DNA of 64,000 nt from Verrucomicrobiales bacterium (GTDB lineage Bacteria; Verrucomicrobiota; Verrucomicrobiia; Verrucomicrobiales; DEV007), in the NCBI GenBank assembly GCA_016795385.1, contig JAEUHI010000048.1, forward strand, positions 186,001 through 250,000. The letters run 5' to 3'. The position numbers and the translations under genes are program-made. The notes under the pieces were generated by a model. The model searched no databases. It was given only the letters and a program-made list of their open reading frames with translations, and was not told where the DNA came from. This document shows, piece after piece, positions 8,501-17,831 of the stretch (its first letter is position 1; each line of letters starts with the position of its first letter).

Positions 8501-11500
8501 TCAACGGGGTGTGACCGGCGTCGACGCAGGGGCGACGACCGGTGCTCCAGGTGCGGGCGGCGGGACATCGGCACTGCCGCCGGCGGAGAGAGAGACCACG
8601 AGCCGGCGGGCGAAGACCGAGTGATACTGGGAGCCGAAGACGAGGTCGGAAACAGGCAAGGCGAGCCCCGCGGTGGCCGGATCATCCCGTCGCACGCGTC
8701 CCTGCCAGGCAAAATCATCGCTTTTCAATTCCACGGGTGAGGCGGAAAAATCGGAAGCAAATCCTTTCAGATAATCCATCAGGGTGGCGGGGAAGGCGGT
8801 CTGCCCGAGGACTTCGCCGCTGAGGGCATTGATCAGCCGGATCGCTGCGGAACCACGGGCAACGACCTGATTCCCGACGACCGTGGCACGGAGCGACGCA
8901 GGCTCGCCGAGATCATGGAGCGAGAGACGCGAGACGCGGTCTCTCGCAAAATCGGCGTGGACGAGATGGTGCCCCTGCAGAAACCAGACGTGATTCCCGG
9001 CACGACCGATCCAGGTGCCGGAGGCGGTCAACTCCTGCGAGGCCGCCGGGAGATCGCTGGAAATCCGTCGCACCTTCTCACCCGCCATCAGCCACAGCGC
9101 CCCCGGAGTGAGCATTCCCATGGCGGCTCCCGTGGTTCTCTTGCGGGACTGTACCCAGTACTGTGCCGGACCCAACAGGGTCGAGTCTCCGGCCAGAAAA
9201 TCCTCCGGATCCAGCATCCCGGCGCCCTCCTGCGCCTGGAAATCAAAAAGCGCGGGCGGCCGCAGCGAAACCCTCTCCACGGCAGGAGTGCTTGCGGAAG
9301 TCACAACCTCCGGAGACGGCGCCTCCTCGCGATCCGGGCGCAGCACCACGGGAAAGCGCGAGGGCGGATCGCCGCCCAGCATCCATACGGTTTGTCCGGA
9401 TTTGAGATCGATGATCGCCGAGGTTCTCCCGTAGACAAAAGCGCGCCCCCCTTGCACGCTCAATCCGGAATTGAGCGGAAAGAGCGTTCCCCCGGCGGAA
9501 TCGCCTTCCTCCGGTGTCTCGAGCGTGGCATGCCAGGCGAGTTTTCCGGTCGCGGTGTCAAAGGCATGCACCTCACCGTTGATGGGATCAAAGGTAACGA
9601 CAAAGCCATCGCCGGAGGCGAAACGGATCGTCGACCTGCCCGACACCGACGCCGCAGGGAGAGAGGCGGTCCAGAGCGTCGTGCCATCGGCGATGGCGAA
9701 GGCGGCGAGTTCCCCGTCACGAATGAGGAAAAACCGATCATCCGCCACGGCGATTTGGCGGGGAAGACCCGCGTTGGGGCGGTGTTTGCCCGGCTTGCGT
9801 AGCAGCGGTGAAGGTGCGGTCACTTCGCTGAAGGCGGCCGGTATGGGTCGGCGCTCGGGCTCTCCGGATTCGGAGAAGGGCGCACGCCAGAGCAGTTTTC
9901 CCGTCGCGGCATCGAGCACTGAGACGTGATCCAGGTCATCAAGGACGAGGAGGTGCCGCTCGGTTCGCTCGATCCGTCGCACGGTGCTGCCCTCTGGCAA
10001 CTCAAAGGCCCATTGCATGAGCGGCTGCCTCAGGAGAAACTCCGCGGAACGATCGTCGCCATCGGCGAAACCGGCTGCGGTGCCTTGCAAGGCGGTGCCG
10101 GCGGCATCCACGGAGAGTTCCAGTCCATCCGGAAAGCGCACGGATTCCAGAGACCGTTCTTTGGCCTTCTGTCGAAAGCGTGCCATCGCCTCGGCAGCCT
10201 CTTTGGATTGGCCGAGGCGCGACAAGACGTGCGCCCGGGTCCACTCCGACCACAAACCGGAGTCAGCGGAGACCACCTCGAGCTCGGCCGAGGCGAGCAG
10301 AGGAAGAATCTCGCCATAACGCGCGATGCCCTCGCGCAGCAGCGCGGCGATGGAACGCCAGTAGGAAGCATCGAGATGTCGATCGAGGGATTGGTTGGAA
10401 AGCTCGCGCAGGGAAACGCCCGCTTCCCCCGTCGCCAAGGTGCGCAAGAGGGCGCGCAGGGTCGACTCATTTCCGAGGGTGACGAGCAGGGAGATCCGGC
10501 GCTCCCAACTCAGGAAGTCGCCGGGCTCGAGCCGGTTGATGGTGGAGAGGGCGACCTCGGCCTCACGGAGAAATCCGTAGTCGATGAGGAGGTCCGAAAC
10601 CTCGCGGAGCAAGCCCGCATCGCCCACCTCCGCCAAATCGACCGTGACGACGAGCGTCTGCGCGAGATCGACGCGCTGGCTGCGATGGTAAACCAGGACA
10701 CGGCGGAGATCGTACTCGGCACGGGCGGCGGGATCTTCTTCGGTGAGGAGCCGGAGTTGTTCCTCGGCCTCTGGAGCCGAACCCGGGTCGGCCTCGAGCA
10801 CGGTCACCAGAACCTTGCGGAGCCGGAGACGCAGACCAGGGTCGAGACCGGGCTGGGCGAGTTGCTTGCGGAGCCCCTCGGCGACACGGGCGGTGAGAAA
10901 CTGGCGTTTGCCGGCTTCGCAGAGAATCAGAAAACGATCCACCTTTTCGGCGCTCCAAGCCCCATCGTCGAACTGATACCGGTTCAACTCGGTGTCGAAG
11001 AACGCCGGCAGCGTCTCGAGGGCGCGATGGGCCGCGACGGACGCCTCGAGCCACTGCGCGTAGCGCGGCGGGGTGTCGGCGAGGTCACGGAAGACGGCGA
11101 TGTTCGCTCCGGTCGCATTCGCATCACCCGCACGCCCGAGGATTTCGATGAGCTGAAGGCCGAGGTCGAATTGCCGGGGCTCCCGGGCGAGCTTGGCTTC
11201 GACGAGGACCCGGGCGGCGTGGACGAAGTTTCCTTCAAGAAGAAAGGCGGCAAAATCGAGGACGTTCTCTGTCTCGGCTTCTTCGGGCTGGAGGAGGCGG
11301 ACGAGATCGCCGATCGAAGCGGACTGCCCGGTGGCGATACGGATCTCGCCCAGTTCGCGGGCGACATCGAGACGCGTCGGGTAATTCCGCACATAACGCT
11401 CAAGGTAGTTGGCGGCGGCATCCAGACGCTCGATGCCACGCAGGTATCGCTGCAATTCGAGGATCTTGGTCGAAGCCTCGGCAGGCTCCAGACCGGCCAC

Positions 11501-12724
11501 GACGGCCTTGAAATCCTGTTCCGCGGCCGCGTCCCGACCCAGCGCATACTGGACTTTGACGAGGCGGAATCGGAGATCGAGCCGGGCGGGATCGGCCTCG
11601 AGTCGCTCACCGAGAAAGCGGGCGTAGGACTCGAGATCGGAGGAAGTCTCGAACCACTCGAGGGCCCGTGTTTCGATCAGCGTGGACTTCGGGAGCCGGG
11701 CCAGCGCCGCGGTGAGCACGGCGACCGCTTCATCGCGTCGCTCCACCGCGGCGAGAGCTTCCGCATAGTCGAGCACGGCGGATTCATTCGCGGGATTCGC
11801 GGCGAGGACCTTCTCCAGCTTGGTGACGTAGGTGGTGCGCTCGGATTCGGAGGCGACGGCCTCGAGGCGCAGGCTGAGAATCTCGCGACGACGCCAATGC
11901 CCGGCGGCAAGGCGGGAGAGGAGCCGATCGAGCAAGACGGCGGCCTCGGCGGTCTTGCCCGTTTGCTTGAGGGCGGTGGCGAGCAGGAGATCGATCTCGA
12001 CTTCCGTCTCGGGCGTGGGTTTTGACTTTTGCGCCCGGGTCAGGGCGACGATGCTGGGCTCCCAAAACCGGTAGCGTTGCATGAGCCGGGCGAGCGAGAG
12101 CAGATCCTCGAGAGGAAGATCCGCGGGTGCGAGGAGACGCTGGAAATGCCCCTCGGCCAAGGTCCTCGCCGCGTCCCCCTCGGAAAGACGCAAGAGTTGA
12201 TCGAGCCACTCATTGCGGCGGGTCGGATTGGTTTCCAGATCGATAGCCCGTGAAAGAGCTTCGGTCGCCCGGGGATCCCCCTTTTCCTCGAGATAACGGA
12301 ACAGCACGAACTGAAGAGGCGCGTAATCCGGATGCTGGGGCACGACGGTGTTGATCGCCTCGTCGGCACCCTCGCGGTTGACGCGGCGCAGGACCCGGAT
12401 GAAGACGGTCTTGGCACCCGCATCGGCGGGGTATTGCTCGATGTGGGTGCGATAAAGCGCGATCAGCTCATCGGCCCGCCCGGCTCCGACGTAGAGTTTC
12501 ACGAGTGACTCGAGCGGCGCATCGAGAAGCGGATCGTAGTGCAGGGCGGTGCGGTAGCGGAGCGACTCGGCGGTGAAGTCCTCTTCGCTGATCGGTGCCT
12601 GCGCACGGACCAGCACGGGCGCGACGAGAGCGCCGGAAAGGCCAAGACCCGCGGTCAGGAGGAGTCCGCCCCTTCGCCATTCGCGAAGAAAGCGTCCGGC
12701 CAGGTCTGTCAGGAAGTTCCTCAC
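8501..12724 (-). CDS. giant secreted TPR plus PQQ-type beta-propeller protein
   Basis: A 1,407-residue exported protein. Translation probably begins at the GTG at 12724, which overlaps the TGA of the moxR-like gene (GTGTGA) and implies translational coupling; it gives a signal peptide or anchor (basic residues, then GGLLLTAGLGLSGALVAPVL). Residues from about 45 to 950 are alpha-helical TPR-like repeats (for example ADELIALYRTHIEQYPADAG, AAANYLERYVRNYPTRLDVA). From about 960 on the protein changes to PQQ-like propeller repeats, with VSVLDAATGKLLWRA, LAAFAIADGTTLWTA, VHAFDTATGKLAWHA and AIIDLKSGQTVWML. A fusion of both scaffolds in one protein suggests a large periplasmic assembly platform. I know no characterised homologue of this exact architecture. 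Confidence 0.75.
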   Translation of the reverse strand: MRNFLTDLAGRFLREWRRGGLLLTAGLGLSGALVAPVLVRAQAPISEEDFTAESLRYRTALHYDPLLDAPLESLVKLYVGAGRADELIALYRTHIEQYPADAGAKTVFIRVLRRVNREGADEAINTVVPQHPDYAPLQFVLFRYLEEKGDPRATEALSRAIDLETNPTRRNEWLDQLLRLSEGDAARTLAEGHFQRLLAPADLPLEDLLSLARLMQRYRFWEPSIVALTRAQKSKPTPETEVEIDLLLATALKQTGKTAEAAVLLDRLLSRLAAGHWRRREILSLRLEAVASESERTTYVTKLEKVLAANPANESAVLDYAEALAAVERRDEAVAVLTAALARLPKSTLIETRALEWFETSSDLESYARFLGERLEADPARLDLRFRLVKVQYALGRDAAAEQDFKAVVAGLEPAEASTKILELQRYLRGIERLDAAANYLERYVRNYPTRLDVARELGEIRIATGQSASIGDLVRLLQPEEAETENVLDFAAFLLEGNFVHAARVLVEAKLAREPRQFDLGLQLIEILGRAGDANATGANIAVFRDLADTPPRYAQWLEASVAAHRALETLPAFFDTELNRYQFDDGAWSAEKVDRFLILCEAGKRQFLTARVAEGLRKQLAQPGLDPGLRLRLRKVLVTVLEADPGSAPEAEEQLRLLTEEDPAARAEYDLRRVLVYHRSQRVDLAQTLVVTVDLAEVGDAGLLREVSDLLIDYGFLREAEVALSTINRLEPGDFLSWERRISLLVTLGNESTLRALLRTLATGEAGVSLRELSNQSLDRHLDASYWRSIAALLREGIARYGEILPLLASAELEVVSADSGLWSEWTRAHVLSRLGQSKEAAEAMARFRQKAKERSLESVRFPDGLELSVDAAGTALQGTAAGFADGDDRSAEFLLRQPLMQWAFELPEGSTVRRIERTERHLLVLDDLDHVSVLDAATGKLLWRAPFSESGEPERRPIPAAFSEVTAPSPLLRKPGKHRPNAGLPRQIAVADDRFFLIRDGELAAFAIADGTTLWTASLPAASVSGRSTIRFASGDGFVVTFDPINGEVHAFDTATGKLAWHATLETPEEGDSAGGTLFPLNSGLSVQGGRAFVYGRTSAIIDLKSGQTVWMLGGDPPSRFPVVLRPDREEAPSPEVVTSASTPAVERVSLRPPALFDFQAQEGAGMLDPEDFLAGDSTLLGPAQYWVQSRKRTTGAAMGMLTPGALWLMAGEKVRRISSDLPAASQELTASGTWIGRAGNHVWFLQGHHLVHADFARDRVSRLSLHDLGEPASLRATVVGNQVVARGSAAIRLINALSGEVLGQTAFPATLMDYLKGFASDFSASPVELKSDDFAWQGRVRRDDPATAGLALPVSDLVFGSQYHSVFARRLVVSLSAGGSADVPPPAPGAPVVAPASTPVTPR

Positions 12725-13725
12725 ACGGTCACAGCGTTCGAGACGGAGGCGATGACCTCTTCGACGATCTGGTCGACATTCCGGGATTCGGCTTCGCCCT
12801 GGAAATTCAGGATCACCCGGTGCCGCAGGGCGGGAAGGGCGACGCGACGCACGTCGTCGATGGAGACGGCGGTGCGGCCGTCGAGCGCGCAATGGATGCG
12901 CGCTCCGCGGATGAGTGCCTGCATGCCGCGCGGGCTGGCTCCATAGCTCACGTAACGGGCGACTTGGTCGGTCTGCCCTTCGTCTCCGGGGTGGGTCGCG
13001 AGGACGATGCGGGCGGCGAATTCATTCACATGGTCCGCCACCGGCACTTCGGAGACGATCTTCTGGAATTCGACGAGCTCATCAGCACCGAGGACTTGAT
13101 GCAACTCCGGCAGATCGAAGGCGGAGGTCCGGCGCGAAATCTCGACGAGCGTCGCCCGATCCGGAAAGGGCACCCGCAGTTTGAAAAGGAAGCGGTCGGC
13201 CTGCGCCTCCGGCAGCGGATAGGTGCCCTCCATTTCCATGGGGTTCTGGGTGGCCATCACGAAAAAGGGTTTGGGCAGAGGCATCGTCTCGCCGCCGGCG
13301 GTGACGCCTCCTTCCTGCATGACCTCCAGCAGGGCGGCCTGCGTCTTGGGGGTGGCGCGGTTCACCTCATCGACAAGCACGAGGTTGGCGAAGACCGGAC
13401 CTTTTTCAAAGTGCATGACGCGCCGCCCCTCCTCGTTTTCGTTCACGATGTGGGTGCCGAGGATATCGGCGGGCATGAGATCCGGCGTGCACTGGATCCG
13501 CCCCGGAGTGAGTCCCAGCACCTTCGACAAGGTCTGCACGAGGAAGGTCTTGCCCAGCCCCGGAACGCCTTCGAGGAGGATATGCCCCCGGGCGAAGACC
13601 GCCACAAGCGTATCGGTGAGCAGCTCATCGTATCCCACGATCGCCTTCTGGATCTCGTCTTTCAGGACATGAAACCGTTTTTGGAATCTCTCGAGATCCC
13701 GGCCAAGTTCTTCGTTGTTTCTCAT
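12721..13725 (-). CDS. MoxR-family AAA+ ATPase
   Basis: A 334-residue AAA_3-type ATPase. Walker A is GVPGLGKT (residues 53-60), Walker B LVLVDEVNRA (115-124), sensor-1 region MATQNPMEMEGTYPLPEAQADRF, all diagnostic of MoxR. The ATG at 13725 is favoured (MRNNEEL) over an upstream ATG at 13773. MoxR ATPases act as chaperone-like remodelers with vWA proteins, here presumably with the DUF58, BatA-like and double-vWA proteins encoded just downstream. Its stop codon overlaps the start of the giant TPR/PQQ gene. Confidence 0.93.
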   Translation of the reverse strand: MRNNEELGRDLERFQKRFHVLKDEIQKAIVGYDELLTDTLVAVFARGHILLEGVPGLGKTFLVQTLSKVLGLTPGRIQCTPDLMPADILGTHIVNENEEGRRVMHFEKGPVFANLVLVDEVNRATPKTQAALLEVMQEGGVTAGGETMPLPKPFFVMATQNPMEMEGTYPLPEAQADRFLFKLRVPFPDRATLVEISRRTSAFDLPELHQVLGADELVEFQKIVSEVPVADHVNEFAARIVLATHPGDEGQTDQVARYVSYGASPRGMQALIRGARIHCALDGRTAVSIDDVRRVALPALRHRVILNFQGEAESRNVDQIVEEVIASVSNAVTV

Positions 13726-13785
13726 GTAAAATTGGGAATGCGCGGAGTCTTCACAAGTGATCCCGCGTCGCATGCGTCACCCCCG

Positions 13786-15759
13786 TCACTCGGGATCGGC
13801 TTTTTCGAATTGAGCCCTCAGTGCGGAAAAATAGCGCAGCACCTGCTGACGACGGGAGAGCGGCAGCGACTGCTCATCCAGCGCCTGCTCTTCGACGGCG
13901 ATAAAGTCGGCCATCACTTCCTGGCGCGAACGGGTCGCCTGCTCGGCTCGAGCCTGGCCCTCGACGGCGCGCACGGTGGATTCACCTTCCTTGCCTGCCG
14001 CCGCGATCACTTCGGAGTCGCTCTTCGCCTTGAGCAGTTCCGAAGCGGCATCGACCATCGGCGCGGTGCCGGTGCCGGCTTGATCCCCCCCTTGCCCCGA
14101 TTGATTCGAGGCTCCCTTGCCGAGGGCCAGACCTGAGCCCGGTGCCGGCTGCCCAGGGGCCATCCCGGGAATCGGCGCAGAGAGCATGCCATCCTGCCCT
14201 TTTCCATCCTTCGTCTGATCGCTCATGCCCAGGCCGGAGCCCGACTGGCCGTCGGGTGCCTTTTCCCCGGGGACGGGCGCACTGAAAGTCTGTTCGCCTT
14301 TCCCCTTCCCTTTTCCGTCGCCGGCGGACTCTCCCTCTCCGGGAGCAGCGCCGGGAACAGGGGCCTTTTCACCGTCCTGCGTCCCCGCTTGGGCGATCCC
14401 GGGCGCGGCCAAGGTTTTGGTCTCGGGTTGACCTCCCGGCATCTCCTGCCCAGCCCCGGGCTGATCCCCCGGAGCGGTGCCCGGAGCCCCGCTGTCGATG
14501 GATTGCAGGCCCTCCGGTGCGGGCTGACCGGCGAGCGTCGCCGGTGCGTTTTCCTCCATCTTCTTCAATTCGCTGCCACTGATCTCACCGCCCGCCTCCC
14601 GCAGGTTCGCGGCGAGATCCTCCAGCTTTTTCTTGGCTTCCTCCCGGGAGGAAAGCTCGCGGAAATGTTTGGCGAGTTCCTCGAACTCCCGCGCGGCCGT
14701 TTTCGCCTGGGCATCGAGGAGTTTGCGCGAGGCGTTGCCAACACGCTCACCGACAGGGCGGCCGCGATCGGCCTCGGTGGCGGCTCCGTTGATCATTTCA
14801 AGGGCACGGGTGAGGCGCTCCTGGATCTGGGAGGCGAGCATCTCTCCGGCCAGGACATCTCTCAGCGCCATCGCCTCGGTCGCCGCTCCTTCGGCCGCTT
14901 TGTCGGCGATGAAAAGGGCAAGGTCGGAGGTATCGGAATGTTTCTCCATCTCGGCGAGCATCTCGGGGGATGCCCACTCATTGGCGACCTGCCCGAGCTT
15001 CTCTGCGAGTCGCTCGGCGGCCCGGGCCCGCTCTTCGAGAGACTCGAGCATCTCCCCTGCGGTGAGCCCTTCGGGATTGGCGAGTGCCTCGGCGGCTCCA
15101 TCGACCTGGGCGCGCAATGCTTCCAGCTCCTTCTTTTCCTCCTCGCTCAACGACTTCATCCCCTCGAGACGTGCCGCCTCGCGGGCGAGTTCCTCCGCCT
15201 GGAGGGCGGCGGCGGCCTGCATCTCTTCGGTGAGCTGCAGATCGAGGGCATCGGGAATCGAGCGCCCCCAGGGCGTCAGGGCAAAGAGCACGGCGAGCAC
15301 CGGAGCGATCCAGGCCCGGCCGGTTTTTGCAACGGGCAACACGTCCGGCACCCCTGCTTTCGCCTTTTCCAACTGAGCCTGAGCACGGGCGAGATGCAGC
15401 TTTTCCGCCTCGCTCGGCTCAGGCCGATGAAGAAACTCCCAGGCTGAGGAAAAACAATCCTTCCACCCGCCTCGCCGATCGAGGATCAGCAACGCGGCTC
15501 CCGGATCAGGCAGCCGGAACAAACCGGCCAGCCCTAGGCCGACCAGCCACATGAGGAAAATGCCCAAGGCGAGGATCCATTCATGCTCCCGCCACTGCGC
15601 GAAGAGGCGCACGGAAAGCACTGCGGCAACGATGAGGAGGGCGACCCCGAGGTGCGTGCGGCGCAGTCCGGCCGCGAAACGGACGAGCGAGAGCCGTCGC
15701 CGCACGGTCGCGGCGGCGCTCAAGTAGTCGCTACGTTGGGATTCGGCACTCAAGGGCAA
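13786..15759 (-). CDS. membrane protein with long coiled coil and Gly/Pro-rich low-complexity region
   Basis: A 657-residue protein not assignable to a known function. Two hydrophobic helices near the N-terminus (GVALLIVAAVLSVRLF and ILALGIFLMWLVGLGLAGLF), a further one near residue 150 (APVLAVLFALTPW), then about 250 residues rich in Ala, Glu, Lys and Leu predicted as coiled coil, and a long low-complexity segment rich in Gly, Pro, Gln and Ala (near residues 400-570), with a final helical tail. The start at 15759 is a TTG; no ATG is nearby. Similar membrane proteins with DUF4175-like N-termini occur in planctomycete and verrucomicrobial MoxR loci. The position between the secreted paralogues and MoxR suggests a structural membrane component of the system. 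Confidence 0.75.
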   Translation of the reverse strand: MPLSAESQRSDYLSAAATVRRRLSLVRFAAGLRRTHLGVALLIVAAVLSVRLFAQWREHEWILALGIFLMWLVGLGLAGLFRLPDPGAALLILDRRGGWKDCFSSAWEFLHRPEPSEAEKLHLARAQAQLEKAKAGVPDVLPVAKTGRAWIAPVLAVLFALTPWGRSIPDALDLQLTEEMQAAAALQAEELAREAARLEGMKSLSEEEKKELEALRAQVDGAAEALANPEGLTAGEMLESLEERARAAERLAEKLGQVANEWASPEMLAEMEKHSDTSDLALFIADKAAEGAATEAMALRDVLAGEMLASQIQERLTRALEMINGAATEADRGRPVGERVGNASRKLLDAQAKTAAREFEELAKHFRELSSREEAKKKLEDLAANLREAGGEISGSELKKMEENAPATLAGQPAPEGLQSIDSGAPGTAPGDQPGAGQEMPGGQPETKTLAAPGIAQAGTQDGEKAPVPGAAPGEGESAGDGKGKGKGEQTFSAPVPGEKAPDGQSGSGLGMSDQTKDGKGQDGMLSAPIPGMAPGQPAPGSGLALGKGASNQSGQGGDQAGTGTAPMVDAASELLKAKSDSEVIAAAGKEGESTVRAVEGQARAEQATRSRQEVMADFIAVEEQALDEQSLPLSRRQQVLRYFSALRAQFEKADPE

Positions 15760-15785
15760 TCAAAAAGATGACGGCGGGTGATCGC

Positions 15786-17831
15786 TCAATTGAGCCCGGA
15801 AAGGACCCGTTCGAGCCGGCGCTCCACCTCCGGGTCGTCCGTCGTGGCAAGCTCGCGCTGGAGGACCGGGCGCGCAAGGTAGCCGAATGCGCCGAGTTCG
15901 CGCGTGGCCGATTCGCGCGTGGACCATTCCGGAGAGCCAAGGCCGCGGATGAGCGTCTCGATGCGCGTCAGCGTCGCGGGGTCGAGCGAGGGTGATGCCA
16001 GGGCGACCGCGACGACATCGCGCAACGGAATCTGCCAGGTGCGTCCACCGACCTGCACGGAAAGGAACTCGAGAGCAAGCCGTCCGGCGACGACTCCGCC
16101 ATCCCAGCGTTCAAACTGGTAGCGCGGCCCCACTTCCTCATTGATGCCCGGCTCAATACGGGAAATCCGGCGCAGCTCCGTCACGGGTATTTCGAGGGCG
16201 GTGCCGTCAGCCACGATCGGGAAGGTGGTGTGACTCACGGCTCCGGCCACCTGCTGCCCGCCAGGCAGCTTGACAACCGAACCCGAGACGGGAGCCATTT
16301 CTTCATCGCCCTGTTCGATGCCTGCCTCCGTGTAGAGATGGCGGATCGAGCCGGAAGGCAGGTCGATGTCTCCCAAGCCGGACCCGCTCACGGCCAAAGA
16401 GGCGCCATCCACAAGGCCGGCGACCCGGGTGCCGTCCTTCAATTCCGCGCGATAACCGGGGCCACCCGACAGATCGGAATGGAGCCAGAGCAAATCCCCC
16501 AGCGGGATCGCGAGAGATCCCCATGCGGTCATCAGCGGAATGGAAAGGGCTTCGCTCTTGGTCACACGGATCCGGTCTCCGGCGTGGGTTTCGATCACAG
16601 CCGCGGTTTCGTCAGGCCAGGGCGGGGTCGCCTTCCCGCCCGCCAGGATGAGGCGATCGAGCGTGGCGGGATCGAGTTCCATACGGGAACCATTGATCGG
16701 CACGAAATGGAGCCCGGCCGCCTCCAACCGGCCCGAGAGCACCTGACCGTCGCGCAGAAACAGTCGCGCCGCCCCTCCCGGCCTCGTTTTACCTCCTTGG
16801 ATCGCCGCAAGACGCTCCAGCGGAAATTCGGCCTCACCATAAGGGGTGCTGAGCTGCAGGGACTCCGCAGCGGCGGATCCGGACAAGCGGGTGGCGTCCC
16901 CGATGGCTAACAGATCGTGCGCCCCGGCCTCAAGCCCCAGCAGCGAAAGACCACCCTCGGCGAAAGCGGAGCGTGCCGAGAGCCCGGACTGTTCGGGAGC
17001 GTTGACAAGGAAGGGCAGCCACTCGCTCTCGAGCCCCCCGCGAATCCCATCGAGCTGATGAGGCCTGCTCAATTCCGCCAAGGTGCGGCGATCGAAATTT
17101 TGAGGGATCACGACCTGGGCGACGTGGTGCAGGATCACCCCGGTCTCACCCGCGGCGAGATCGAGACGGTAGCGAAAGGTCAATCCATAACGATTCTGCG
17201 ACGAGATCGTGGGACGGTCGCCACCGCCGGTCCCGGCGAGGGTGAACAGAAAAGCCCGGGACGATTGCGAAGAGCCCGGCAATACCACGACCCCCGTCTC
17301 CGCGGGTGTCAGGAGGAGGGGCTCGGAGCGCCCCCGGTCACTAAGGAAGGTCTTGAAGTTTCCCGAAAAATTCGTGGTCAGCCCGATCGAGAGAGTCAAG
17401 GGATCGGACGAGCCATTATGAAAAAGCTCCACATACCGCAGACCTCCTTGCTCATCGAGGAGCCGCACCCGCCGTTGCATCTGCAAACCCGGGAAGGCTT
17501 CGAGCGGCAGCCCCTGCAGCACCATCTCTTTCCCGTCCGGAGTCATCATCGGCTGGTAGGGCGTGAACTTCTCCTCATCGATGAGCAAGGCGAGGCCGCT
17601 GTTCACCATGGTGCTGCCGATGCGCCCGATGTTTCCACCTGCCTCGACGCTCCACGAGCTGCCTGCTCGATCCGTCCAAATCCCGAAGGCGGCGGGGATG
17701 AGGGGCTCGCCGACCTCGTTCGCCGCGGCCGACGGAGCGACCGCCGCCTCCTGCGCCCAAAGCCCCTTCCCGGCCAACCCGGAAACGAGGAGACTGAGGC
17801 AACAACAGGAAATGGTCGGAAAAAGTTTCAA
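15786..17831 (-). CDS. secreted protein, paralogue of the upstream gene, with C-terminal HEAT-like repeat
   Basis: A 681-residue exported protein starting with a TTG at 17831 that overlaps the upstream stop (TTGA); the start is supported by a classical signal peptide containing CCCLSLLVSGLAG. Beta-rich throughout. The first 280 residues align by pattern with the neighbouring gene (FTPYQPM versus FTPTTGA; RRVRLLDEQGG versus RDFWFDTRRSG). The second half carries several copies of a short motif of the type LRDGQVLSGRLEAAG...MELDPATLDRLIL, probably small beta-barrel repeats. The last 60 residues (IRGLGSPEWSTRESATRELG) look like a HEAT repeat pair. No function is known to me. Coexpressed with MoxR and vWA genes. 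Confidence 0.75.
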   Translation of the reverse strand: MKLFPTISCCCLSLLVSGLAGKGLWAQEAAVAPSAAANEVGEPLIPAAFGIWTDRAGSSWSVEAGGNIGRIGSTMVNSGLALLIDEEKFTPYQPMMTPDGKEMVLQGLPLEAFPGLQMQRRVRLLDEQGGLRYVELFHNGSSDPLTLSIGLTTNFSGNFKTFLSDRGRSEPLLLTPAETGVVVLPGSSQSSRAFLFTLAGTGGGDRPTISSQNRYGLTFRYRLDLAAGETGVILHHVAQVVIPQNFDRRTLAELSRPHQLDGIRGGLESEWLPFLVNAPEQSGLSARSAFAEGGLSLLGLEAGAHDLLAIGDATRLSGSAAAESLQLSTPYGEAEFPLERLAAIQGGKTRPGGAARLFLRDGQVLSGRLEAAGLHFVPINGSRMELDPATLDRLILAGGKATPPWPDETAAVIETHAGDRIRVTKSEALSIPLMTAWGSLAIPLGDLLWLHSDLSGGPGYRAELKDGTRVAGLVDGASLAVSGSGLGDIDLPSGSIRHLYTEAGIEQGDEEMAPVSGSVVKLPGGQQVAGAVSHTTFPIVADGTALEIPVTELRRISRIEPGINEEVGPRYQFERWDGGVVAGRLALEFLSVQVGGRTWQIPLRDVVAVALASPSLDPATLTRIETLIRGLGSPEWSTRESATRELGAFGYLARPVLQRELATTDDPEVERRLERVLSGLN

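Noticed and set aside
6309-8624. 771-codon open frame on the plus strand
   Set aside because: It is antisense to the BatA and DUF58 genes, which have clear domain motifs; its translation is Arg/Glu/Asp-rich with no fold pattern, as is usual for high-GC shadows.
9926-12025. 699-codon plus-strand frame
   Set aside because: Antisense to the giant TPR/PQQ gene; no recognisable motif or signal peptide.
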